This document shows, piece after piece, positions 1-5,834 of a stretch of DNA of 5,837 nucleotides; within the stretch, counting starts at the first letter, position 1; each line of letters begins with the position of its first letter. The notes below the pieces were generated by a model. It made no database searches, was not told the origin of the DNA, and worked only from the letters and a program-made list of their open reading frames with translations. A program made the translations under genes and the position numbers. The stretch is from Bacteroidales bacterium (GTDB lineage Bacteria; Bacteroidota; Bacteroidia; Bacteroidales; UBA1556), in contig JAOZSY010000023.1 in the NCBI GenBank assembly GCA_029939445.1, positions 14,577-20,413 on the forward strand. Reading direction: 5' to 3'.

Positions 1-782
1 GGTTTACGTTTCTCAAGAAATGCAGCCATACCTTCTTGTCCTTCTTCCGAAGCGCGAATGTCAGCAATCATTTTAGCAGTATAATCTATTGCTTGGTCTA
101 AGTTCAGATTATTATTTATTTCATAAAGTAGGTTTTTGCAATGGTCAATAGCTTTTGGTCCACTAGTACTTAGTAGAGCAACTAATTCATCAACATGGGC
201 CTCTATTTTATCAGCAGGCATTGATTTATTTACTAGTTTATGATGTTCTGCCTCAGGGCCTTTAAATCGCTTCCCTGTTAGCATTAGCTCTTTGCTTCCA
301 TATTCAGAAACTCTTTTGTTTACATAAGGAGATATACAAGCAGGTACAATTCCAATTTTTACCTCGCTTAAAGAGAATGTTGTATTATCATCTGCAAAAG
401 CAAAATCGCATGCTGCTAATAAACCATTGGCACCACCTATTGCTGCTCCATGTACCATTGCTATGGTAGGCTTTGGGCAAGTATAAATCTTATGGAAACA
501 TATTGATAAGTTTAAACTTTCCTTATAATTATCTTCATAAGAATATTTTGCAACATCACGCATCCAATTTAAATCTGCTCCTGCACAAAATGATTTCCCT
601 TTTCCTCTTAATATTACGGCTCTTATATTATCAAAGCTATTAGAACTCGCTATTTCATCAAAAACAGCAATAATTTCAACAATCATTACTTCGTTAAAAG
701 CATTATGAATTTCAGGACGATTAAGCCAAACTGTAGCTACTGTATCTTTTATCTCTACTTCTATTGTTTTATATGTGGTCAT
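1..782 (-). CDS. liuC: Methylglutaconyl-CoA hydratase (crotonase family), 3' end cut by window
   Basis: Crotonase-superfamily enzyme, probably hydrating 3-methylglutaconyl-CoA to HMG-CoA in leucine degradation in the cytoplasm. The reading frame opens at an ATG (780-782) and stays open to the left edge. It gives 260 complete codons ending FLEKRKP, which is the usual crotonase C-terminus, so only a few residues should be missing. Visible motifs are the substrate-loop FCAGADL (residues 65-71), the oxyanion-hole segment HGAAIGG (111-117), and SLSEVKIG (137-144) carrying the catalytic Glu140. The first catalytic Glu of classical enoyl-CoA hydratases is Gly120 here. That change, together with the VPACISPYV stretch (146-154), is as I recall typical of bacterial LiuC rather than generic enoyl-CoA hydratases. 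No Shine-Dalgarno is seen, only A/T-rich DNA. It lies 124 bp downstream of mccB on the same strand and catalyses the next step, so co-transcription is likely. Another short-chain enoyl-CoA hydratase is the alternative. Confidence 0.88.
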   Translation of the reverse strand, partial: MTTYKTIEVEIKDTVATVWLNRPEIHNAFNEVMIVEIIAVFDEIASSNSFDNIRAVILRGKGKSFCAGADLNWMRDVAKYSYEDNYKESLNLSICFHKIYTCPKPTIAMVHGAAIGGANGLLAACDFAFADDNTTFSLSEVKIGIVPACISPYVNKRVSEYGSKELMLTGKRFKGPEAEHHKLVNKSMPADKIEAHVDELVALLSTSGPKAIDHCKNLLYEINNNLNLDQAIDYTAKMIADIRASEEGQEGMAAFLEKRK

Positions 783-811
783 ATTTATTATTTACTAATT
801 TAATCTAAACT

Positions 812-912
812 TGTTTAATTATTCAATGGTTCAATTATTTAATGTACATCATTATACCATTATTTATACCATTACACCATTATACTATTACACCATTGTC
901 TAATTATTACAT
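812..912. repeat. Degenerate 8-bp tandem repeat array between mccB and liuC
   Basis: The gap between the two leucine genes divides cleanly into about twelve consecutive short units that all end in AT and mostly start with T. Ten are exactly 8 bp, one is 9 bp (844-852) and one is 12 bp (861-872). The consensus is close to TATACCAT on the plus strand. TACACCAT occurs twice (873-880 and 889-896) and TATACCAT once alone (853-860) and again inside the 12-bp unit. The liuC-proximal units (812-843) are a diverged version, nearer TATTCAAT. The last unit (905-912) includes the mccB stop codon and its final Met codon. No inverted repeat able to form a strong terminator is seen in it. Confidence 0.7.
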
Positions 913-2514
913 TCTAAAAATACCGTATTCTGTTTTCTCATATGGTTTATTAAGAGAAGCTGCAATTCCCATTGCTATTACTTTACGAGTATCTACAGGG
1001 TCAATAATACCATCGTCCCACATTTTACTAGTACTATAATAGGCACTGCCTTCATACTCATATTTATCAAGAATATTCTTTCGAAGTTTTTCTATTTCCG
1101 CAGGGTCCATTTCTTGGCCTCTAGCTTTCAGTTGTTCTTCTTTTACTTGAATAAGAACTCCAGCAGCTTGCTCTCCACCCATAACAGATATTTTGGCATT
1201 AGGCCACATAAATAGTAAACGTGGATCGTAAGCTCTACCTGCCATTGCATAATTTCCAGCGCCAAATGAGCCGCCAAATACAACAGTGAACTTAGGTACA
1301 TTAGCATTTGCTACTGCATGAACAAATTTAGCTCCATCACGAGCAATACCTTTATGTTCATACTCTTTGCCAACAATAAATCCAGTGATATTCTGCAAGA
1401 ATAGAATTGGGATATTTCTTTTGCTACATAATTCAACAAAATGCGCACCCTTTAAAGCTGTTTCGGAAAATAAAACTCCGTTGCTGGCAATAATTCCAAT
1501 AGGTAAGCCCATTATATGAGCAAAACCTGTGACTATAGTAGGAGCATATTTTGCTTTAAACTCTTGAAATCTACTTCCATCAACCATTCTCGCAATAATC
1601 TCATGAGAGTCAACGGGCTTTTTAAGGTCAATGGGAGCTAAGCCATAAAGTTCCTTTGGGTCGTAATATGGTTCTTCAGCTTCTTTAATATCAAGTTCTT
1701 GCTTTGCTTTATGCTCTAGGTTTTCAAATATATTTCTACATATTTGCACAGCATGTCTATCATCATTAGCCAAATGGTCAGCAACACCTGAAATACTTGT
1801 ATGTACTTCAGCGCCACCAAGTTCTTCGGCAGTAACTTCTTCACCAGTAGCGGCTTTTACCAATGGAGGCCCACCAATAAATATTGTTCCTTGGTCTTTT
1901 ACAATAATAGTTTCGTCACTCATAGCAGGAACATAAGCTCCGCCAGCAGTACAACTTCCCATAACTATTGCAATTTGTGGAATACCTGCAGCCGACATTC
2001 TTGCTTGATTATAGAAGAATCTACCAAAATCAAATCTGTCAGGGAAAACATTAGCTTGCTCGGGTAGAAAAACTCCGCCAGAGTCCACCATATATACACA
2101 TGGCAAATGATTCTCCATTGCTATTTCTTGTGCTCTAACGTGCTTCTTAATTGTTTCTTTAATATAAGTTCCACCTTTTACAGTAGCATCATTAGCAATA
2201 ATAATGCTCTCTTTACCTTGAATTACTCCTATGCCGGTAACAATTCCTGCCGAAGGAAATTGATTTTCATATTCGCCATAAGCGGCCATTGTCGATAGTT
2301 CTAGGAAAGGAGTATTGGGGTCTATTAGTAGATTTATTCGCTCGCGAGCAAGAAGTTTGCCACGTTTTTTGTGCTTTTCTATAGCACGAGGGGAGCTACC
2401 ATTTATTACATCTCTACGTATTTTACGATATTCTTCAAGAATCTTTTGAAATTCTTCTTGATGCTGTTTGAATTCCGCAGATTTTGTATCAATTTTAGAT
2501 TCAATCCGGTACAA
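907..2514 (-). CDS. mccB: Methylcrotonyl-CoA carboxylase beta (carboxyltransferase) subunit
   Basis: Carboxyltransferase subunit of the biotin-dependent methylcrotonyl-CoA carboxylase. It moves the carboxyl group from biotin on the alpha subunit to 3-methylcrotonyl-CoA, forming 3-methylglutaconyl-CoA in leucine breakdown. The product is 535 residues, normal for the family. The N-terminal half has RGKLLARERI (51-60), DSGGVFLPEQ (144-153), FGRFFYNQARMS (163-174) and the oxyanion segment GSCTAGGAYVPAMSDE (186-201). The C-terminal half has NITGFIVGKEYE (375-386), a second Gly-rich site GGSFGAGNYAMAGRAYDPR (414-432) and MWPNAKISVMGGEQAAGVL (436-454). The GNYAMAGRAYDPR and GGEQAAGVL stretches fit MCC better than propionyl-CoA carboxylase. 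The start is a TTG at 2512-2514: there is an in-frame stop four codons upstream, no ATG nearby, and family homology begins at about residue 3. A preceding ATT is the only other close candidate. The biotin-carrying alpha subunit is not in the window and may lie beyond liuC. Confidence 0.94.
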   Translation of the reverse strand: MYRIESKIDTKSAEFKQHQEEFQKILEEYRKIRRDVINGSSPRAIEKHKKRGKLLARERINLLIDPNTPFLELSTMAAYGEYENQFPSAGIVTGIGVIQGKESIIIANDATVKGGTYIKETIKKHVRAQEIAMENHLPCVYMVDSGGVFLPEQANVFPDRFDFGRFFYNQARMSAAGIPQIAIVMGSCTAGGAYVPAMSDETIIVKDQGTIFIGGPPLVKAATGEEVTAEELGGAEVHTSISGVADHLANDDRHAVQICRNIFENLEHKAKQELDIKEAEEPYYDPKELYGLAPIDLKKPVDSHEIIARMVDGSRFQEFKAKYAPTIVTGFAHIMGLPIGIIASNGVLFSETALKGAHFVELCSKRNIPILFLQNITGFIVGKEYEHKGIARDGAKFVHAVANANVPKFTVVFGGSFGAGNYAMAGRAYDPRLLFMWPNAKISVMGGEQAAGVLIQVKEEQLKARGQEMDPAEIEKLRKNILDKYEYEGSAYYSTSKMWDDGIIDPVDTRKVIAMGIAASLNKPYEKTEYGIFRM

Positions 2515-2552
2515 AATATTGTAAGTTTAAGTATTAATAAAATATGTGAACT

Positions 2553-2571
2553 ATAATTCAATTGAAATTAT
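2553..2571. repeat. Small imperfect palindrome upstream of mccB
   Basis: ATAATT (2553-2558) and AATTAT (2566-2571) flank a CAATTG core (2559-2564), with a single extra A at 2565 breaking perfect symmetry. The inner 10 bp TTCAATTGAA is a perfect palindrome. It sits about 40 bp upstream of the mccB start codon, a position suited to an operator or leader element. In DNA this A/T-rich, short palindromes arise easily by chance, so function is only a possibility. Confidence 0.3.
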
Positions 2572-2674
2572 TAAAAAAGAAATAAATTTAATATAGAATA
2601 GAAAATTTATTTTGTGGGTTTCTAATGTTTATCAAATGATTCTCAAAGCTTAATTAGATGTAAGATTTGAGGTT

Positions 2675-2708
2675 CAAAACTAAGAAAAATATTGTGTATT
2701 TTTACAAA
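2675..2708 (-). promoter_or_regulatory. Candidate Bacteroidota-type promoter for mccB-liuC
   Basis: Read on the minus strand, TTTG (2708-2705) is followed after 22 bases by TAGTTTTG (2682-2675). This fits the published Bacteroidota pattern of a TTG/TTTG -33 element and a TAnnTTTG -7 element about 17-23 bases apart. It is the only exact TAnnTTTG match I found facing mccB in this gap. It would place the transcript start near 2668 and give a leader of roughly 155 bases. The spacer coincides with the left arm and loop of the long palindrome, so a protein bound there could block transcription. No transcript data support it. Confidence 0.35.
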
Positions 2709-2720
2709 TATTTTTCTGAG
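2680..2720. promoter_or_regulatory. Long AT-rich palindrome, candidate operator
   Basis: The left arm AGAAAAATATT (2683-2693) is the exact reverse complement of AATATTTTTCT (2707-2717). Inside that, after one unpaired G at 2694, TGTA (2695-2698) pairs with TACA (2703-2706) around a TTTT loop. Outside, after one mismatch, CT/AG adds two more pairs. The total is about 17 base pairs across 41 bp. It lies 133 bp from the start of the regulator operon and 166 bp from mccB, and overlaps the candidate mccB promoter. Lrp/AsnC proteins commonly bind imperfect AT-rich palindromes of this general kind near their own genes. A terminator is unlikely because no gene ends here. Confidence 0.5.
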
Positions 2721-2853
2721 TTAAGTCATATTTTAAGCTCTTTTCAATGGTTTTTAAAATTTATTATTGTTGATAACATTTTTAATAATTTAATTTAATA
2801 TAAAACCATAATTTATTAGAAATGTATATTTTAGCTCTTTAATAATAATCTAG

Positions 2854-3150
2854 ATGGTAGATAAAATCAAGAGTCGTAAAAAATTTAGGAAACTAACTTT
2901 CAAATTATCCGAAAGTGAGTATAAATACTTAAATACTTGTGCAATGCTTGATCAAACAACTGCTAATAAATTAATAAAAAAATATTTGAGAGTTGGTTTT
3001 GAAGAAATGAGAGAGAGAGTAGAGGGGTGGGAAAAACAAAAACCACCAAAAAATCAGCTTGATTTGTTTGCTTGGGATAAAGAACCTGAACCTGAACAAA
3101 GTTCAATGCTTGCTGAAGATGAGTTTTTCTATAATAAGGATGATGAATAA
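2854..3150 (+). CDS. Small basic/acidic protein with RHH-like N-terminus and clamp-binding motif
   Basis: I do not recognise this 98-residue protein as a named family. A very basic N-terminus (residues 4-13, rich in Lys/Arg) runs into RKLTFKLSESEYKYL (12-26), a possible beta strand and helix. A second helix follows around TANKLIKKYLRVGFEEM (36-52). Strand-helix-helix of this size resembles ribbon-helix-helix DNA-binding proteins, but this is only a pattern impression. A Pro/Lys linker leads to QLDLF (68-72), an exact match to the QL[S/D]LF consensus by which bacterial proteins bind the DNA polymerase sliding clamp. The tail is acidic and ends NKDDE. There is no signal peptide, membrane segment or cysteine cluster. 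The ATG is directly preceded by an in-frame TAG, so the start cannot be earlier. The stop overlaps the next gene's start (TAATG), implying translational coupling with the Lrp-type regulator. Confidence 0.8.
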   Translation: MVDKIKSRKKFRKLTFKLSESEYKYLNTCAMLDQTTANKLIKKYLRVGFEEMRERVEGWEKQKPPKNQLDLFAWDKEPEPEQSSMLAEDEFFYNKDDE

Positions 3151-3620
3151 TGGCTAAAAGATTTCATATAGATACATTAGACCGTAGAATATTGGGGATA
3201 TTGGCAAAGGAAGTCCGCATTCCATATACAGAAATTGCACGCCTTTGTAATGTAACTGCTTCTGCTATTCATCAACGAATACAGAAATTACATGAGAATA
3301 AGGTTTTGGATTCTAAAACATTTCGTGTGGATCCTCAGGCTATTGATTATCTTGCATTAGCTTATGTGGGTGTTCAAATAAATCTTGTAAAACAGAAAAC
3401 TCACCAAGAAGTGTTTGAGCATATTAAGAATATCCCTGAAGTTGTAGAATGTCATAATGTTACGGGTAAGTATTCTTTCTTAATAAAGATATACGCTCAT
3501 ACAAACGAACATCTTAAACAACTACTAGTCGAGAATTTACAGTCCATAGTTGAAGTTGTTGGAACAGAAACTTTTATTTCTTTGGAAGAAGGTTTTAGTA
3601 GAAGTTTACCTGTAGAGTAG
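3150..3620 (+). CDS. Lrp/AsnC-family transcriptional regulator
   Basis: A 156-residue protein with the complete two-domain layout of the Lrp/AsnC family. An N-terminal winged helix-turn-helix starts at DTLDRRILGILAK (8-20), with the helix-turn-helix at about YTEIARLCNVTASAIHQRIQKL (26-47). A C-terminal RAM domain (about 66-147) would mediate oligomerisation and amino-acid sensing, including CHNVTGKYSFLIKIYA (101-116) and TETFISLEEG (139-148). The TGKYS stretch stands where many Lrp proteins have TGxYD; I recall TGxYS in related Bacteroidota proteins, so it is probably a clade trait. These proteins usually form octamers that respond to an amino acid. The ATG overlaps the stop of the preceding small gene by one base. 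The divergent neighbours are leucine-degradation genes, which makes leucine or a related amino acid an attractive but unproven effector. Autoregulation is common in the family. Confidence 0.93.
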   Translation: MAKRFHIDTLDRRILGILAKEVRIPYTEIARLCNVTASAIHQRIQKLHENKVLDSKTFRVDPQAIDYLALAYVGVQINLVKQKTHQEVFEHIKNIPEVVECHNVTGKYSFLIKIYAHTNEHLKQLLVENLQSIVEVVGTETFISLEEGFSRSLPVE

Positions 3621-3624
3621 TGGT

Positions 3625-4128
3625 TTATTTATCAAGTCCCTTACCTAATTCATAAATTTGTAAGTTCTCAATTCTATCACCATTTATTTCAAATCTAATG
3701 GCTGTACTAATTCTATGAAAACCACTTTTGCCAGCTGCACCAGGATTTATATGCAGTAGGTTGTATTTTTTATCGGGCATTACTTTAAGTATATGAGAAT
3801 GCCCTGCAATATATAATTTTGGTTTCTCGGCTATAATCAACTTTCTAACTCTTGATTGATACCTTCCTGGATAACCTCCAATATGAGTTATTAATACTTT
3901 CACATCCTCTACGGTAAATATTTGATTTTCGGTTAGTTCATTATTAAAAGTGGGTCCATCAATATTACCATACACACCTCTAATTTTGGGAGTTATTTCT
4001 TTCAGTGAATTATAAACATCTATACTTCCCCAATCTCCAGCATGCCATATTTCATCACTTCCTTTTAAGAAGTCTTTAATGCCAGTTTTTAGTATTGAAT
4101 GCGTATCAGAAAGAAGACCTATTTTCAT
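3625..4128 (-). CDS. YfcE/MJ0936-type metallophosphoesterase
   Basis: A 167-residue single-domain calcineurin-like phosphoesterase, probably a cytoplasmic phosphodiesterase using two divalent metals. The full ligand set is visible: Asp8 and His10 in SDTH, Asp32 in HAGDWG, Asn55 in GNID, His82 in THIGGYPG, and His110/His112 in GHSH. Length and motif order match the YfcE/MJ0936 group, whose members act on artificial phosphodiesters in vitro and mostly have unknown natural substrates. The THIGGYPG form replaces the THGH of E. coli YfcE; I recall it as the usual Bacteroidota version. The start is the ATG at 4126-4128, immediately before the first motif. It lies 48 bp downstream of cca on the same strand with no hairpin between, so the two are probably one transcript. 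Its stop codon is 4 bp from that of the convergent Lrp-type gene. Confidence 0.92.
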   Translation of the reverse strand: MKIGLLSDTHSILKTGIKDFLKGSDEIWHAGDWGSIDVYNSLKEITPKIRGVYGNIDGPTFNNELTENQIFTVEDVKVLITHIGGYPGRYQSRVRKLIIAEKPKLYIAGHSHILKVMPDKKYNLLHINPGAAGKSGFHRISTAIRFEINGDRIENLQIYELGKGLDK

Positions 4129-4176
4129 TTATTTAAATTTGATGGGTATTCATAAAAGACAAGAATTACCATGGAG

Positions 4177-5604
4177 TTAAATATTATAACCAAGCTCTTT
4201 ACCAAGTTTTACCATAAACTCATATGCCGCATCATGATTATTTTCAATTTCACCATCGAGAATAGCTTCTCTTATACCATTTTTAATATCTCCTATGGCA
4301 CGGCATGGCTTAATATTGAATGTTTTCATAATTTCTTTGCCATCAATGGGAGGTTGCCAGTTTCTAAGCTTATCCTTTTCTTCGAGTTCTATGAGTTTTA
4401 CTTGAACATGTTCAAAGTTTCTATGGAATTTTTTTACTTTCTTCTCATTTTTAGAAGTTATATCAGCATGGCATAAGGTCATTAAATCATCAACTGTATC
4501 TCCAGCTTCAAATAATAACCTACGAACTGCTGAGTCAGAAACTGTATTCTCCACCAATGAGATAGGACGCAAATGTAAACGTACTAAGTTTTGCACATAA
4601 CGCATTTTATCATTCATAGGAAGTTTGAAACGAGTAAAAAGCTCAGGCACCATTTTCGAACCTACAAACTCATGACCGTGGAAAGTCCACCCAAAGCCTT
4701 TGGCAAATCTCTTGGTGGGAGCTTTACCTATATCATGAAGGATTGCTGCCCATCGTAAGTATAAATTATTTGTATGAAGACTAATGTTATCAAGTACTTC
4801 TAGAGTATGATAAAAGTTATCCTTATGAGATTTTCCTTCGCGGGTTTCTACACCTTTTAGAGCTGTTAATTCTGGAAAAATAATATCTAAAATTCCAGAT
4901 TCATCAAGTAGATTAAAACCGTATGAAGGCTCTGGTGAAAGAATGATTTTATTAATCTCAGTTGTTATTCTTTCGGTACTAATTATATCTAGTCTATCTT
5001 TATTTCTATTAATAGCGTTAAAAGTTTCTTCTTCTATTGTAAAATTCAATTGGGAAGCAAATCTTATGGCTCTAAGCATTCTCAGGGGGTCATCAGAGAA
5101 TGTAATATCGGGGTTTAAAGGAGTCTTTATTACTCTTTCATCAAGATGTTGTAAGCCTCCAAAAGGGTCAATAATACTATATTTCTGCTCACTAGTAAGC
5201 TCTATAGCCATGGCGTTTATTGTGAAATCACGCCTTTCTTGATCATCTTGTAAAGTGCCATCTTCTATAATTGGTTTGCGCGAATCTCTACGATACGATT
5301 CTTTTCTAGCACCAACAAACTCAAGCTCTATTTCCTCATCACTTCTTTTAAACTTTACCATTGCTGTTCCAAAATTCTTAAAAACAGCTAAATGAGCTTT
5401 AAGATTCTTTGCAACATCTTCGGCAATAGCAATTCCAGAGCCTTCAACCACAAAATCCATATCAGTAGAATCACGATGCAAAAGCATATCTCTTACCCAT
5501 CCACCAATAATAAAAGTTCTTAGATTCAAGCGTTCAGAACTCTTTACTATCTGCCTTATGTATTTTTTGTCAAGTATGTTTTCAATACTTCTATCTAAAC
5601 TCAT
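4177..5604 (-). CDS. cca: CCA tRNA nucleotidyltransferase, class II, with HD domain
   Basis: Adds or repairs the 3'-terminal CCA of tRNAs using CTP and ATP. With the start at the ATG 5602-5604 the product is 475 residues. The nucleotidyltransferase head domain shows GGWVRD (34-39), the metal-binding pair in DMDFVV (Asp48, Asp50) and ERRDFTINAMA (123-133). Next come DDPLRMLRAIRFA (171-183) and STERITTEI (209-217), the probable nucleotide-selecting region. An HD phosphohydrolase domain follows, with LHDIGK (289-294) and HGHE (309-312). A longer frame reaches a TTG at 5650-5652. I prefer the ATG because the extra 16 residues precede the point where the family normally begins and lie in repeat-rich A/T DNA. 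Related poly(A) polymerases share the fold, so the exact specificity is inferred. A -7-like TATTTTTG on the minus strand (5695-5688) is upstream, without a matching -33 element. Confidence 0.93.
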   Translation of the reverse strand: MSLDRSIENILDKKYIRQIVKSSERLNLRTFIIGGWVRDMLLHRDSTDMDFVVEGSGIAIAEDVAKNLKAHLAVFKNFGTAMVKFKRSDEEIELEFVGARKESYRRDSRKPIIEDGTLQDDQERRDFTINAMAIELTSEQKYSIIDPFGGLQHLDERVIKTPLNPDITFSDDPLRMLRAIRFASQLNFTIEEETFNAINRNKDRLDIISTERITTEINKIILSPEPSYGFNLLDESGILDIIFPELTALKGVETREGKSHKDNFYHTLEVLDNISLHTNNLYLRWAAILHDIGKAPTKRFAKGFGWTFHGHEFVGSKMVPELFTRFKLPMNDKMRYVQNLVRLHLRPISLVENTVSDSAVRRLLFEAGDTVDDLMTLCHADITSKNEKKVKKFHRNFEHVQVKLIELEEKDKLRNWQPPIDGKEIMKTFNIKPCRAIGDIKNGIREAILDGEIENNHDAAYEFMVKLGKELGYNI

Positions 5605-5629
5605 ATTCTTACTATTTGCTGATACGATA

Positions 5630-5664
5630 TTTATAACATCTTTATAATACAATTTATAATAGAT
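5630..5664. repeat. Three helically spaced TTTATAA repeats upstream of cca
   Basis: TTTATAAC starts at 5630, TTTATAAT at 5641 and TTTATAAT again at 5653, so the spacings are 11 and 12 bp, close to one DNA helical turn. They begin 26 bp upstream of the cca ATG. The pattern could be a phased protein-binding site, a bend, or simply A/T-rich drift. Confidence 0.45.
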
Positions 5665-5815
5665 ATTGAGATCGAGTTTCCTTATTGCAAAAATATTCTT
5701 TTTGTAGATATGATTGTAGTAAAAATGAAATATAATTAAGATTTGTTGGAAGATTAAGTAATAGGCAGGATATACTGTCGTATTATTTAATAGTTTGGTG
5801 GTTTTTTTATTTAGT

Positions 5816-5834
5816 CCTCCTTAGAAAAAGGAGG
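5816..5834. repeat. CCTCCTT/AAGGAGG palindrome at the right edge
   Basis: CCTCCTT (5816-5822) and AAGGAGG (5828-5834) are exact reverse complements around a 5-base loop, a far more GC-rich stem than anything around it. It is preceded by GTTTTTTTATTTAG and followed by TGG at the end of the window. I recall similar CCTCC...GGAGGTGG elements as dispersed intergenic palindromes in Bacteroidota genomes, so this may be one end of such an element. With the T-run on its left side, a minus-strand terminator is not supported: reading that way, the stem is followed by As. A plus-strand terminator would need a T-run beyond the edge. The rest of the gap from 5665 to 5815 shows no gene. Confidence 0.5.

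Larger units (their letters stand above)
2515..2853. other. AT-rich divergent intergenic control region
   Basis: This 339-bp stretch separates the divergently transcribed mccB and the 98-residue-protein/Lrp unit. It is extremely A/T-rich and holds no credible gene: the ATGs in it open frames of only a few codons. It contains a long palindrome (2680-2720), a candidate Bacteroidota-type promoter for mccB (2675-2708) and a smaller imperfect palindrome near the mccB start (2553-2571). I found no convincing TAnnTTTG box on the plus strand. The closest is TATATTTT just upstream of 2854, without a suitably spaced TTG partner. Confidence 0.7.

Noticed and set aside
842..1039. Plus-strand open frame across the end of mccB
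   Set aside because: It starts in the 8-bp repeat array and continues antisense to mccB; its product is low-complexity and resembles nothing.
907..2514. Propionyl-CoA or acetyl-CoA carboxylase beta subunit
   Set aside because: The GNYAMAGRAYDPR and GGEQAAGVL segments and the adjacent methylglutaconyl-CoA hydratase point to methylcrotonyl-CoA carboxylase.
1801..2556. Several plus-strand open frames antisense to mccB
   Set aside because: All are shadows of the conserved carboxyltransferase on the other strand, with no recognisable domains.
2680..2720. Long hairpin as an intrinsic terminator
   Set aside because: No gene ends near it on either strand, the stem is almost pure A/T, and no separate T-run follows it. 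An operator fits better.
4943..5242. Hydrophobic plus-strand open frame antisense to cca
   Set aside because: The membrane-like composition is what the complement of cca's codons produces; cca itself is strongly supported by its motifs.
5605..5652. N-terminal extension of cca from a TTG at 5650-5652
   Set aside because: The 16 extra residues precede the usual family start, the codon is non-ATG, and the stretch contains the spaced TTTATAA repeats of the upstream region. The ATG at 5602-5604 fits better.
5688..5695. TATTTTTG (minus strand) as the cca promoter -7 box
   Set aside because: It matches TAnnTTTG, but there is no TTG at suitable distance upstream, so it is mentioned only in the cca entry and not called.
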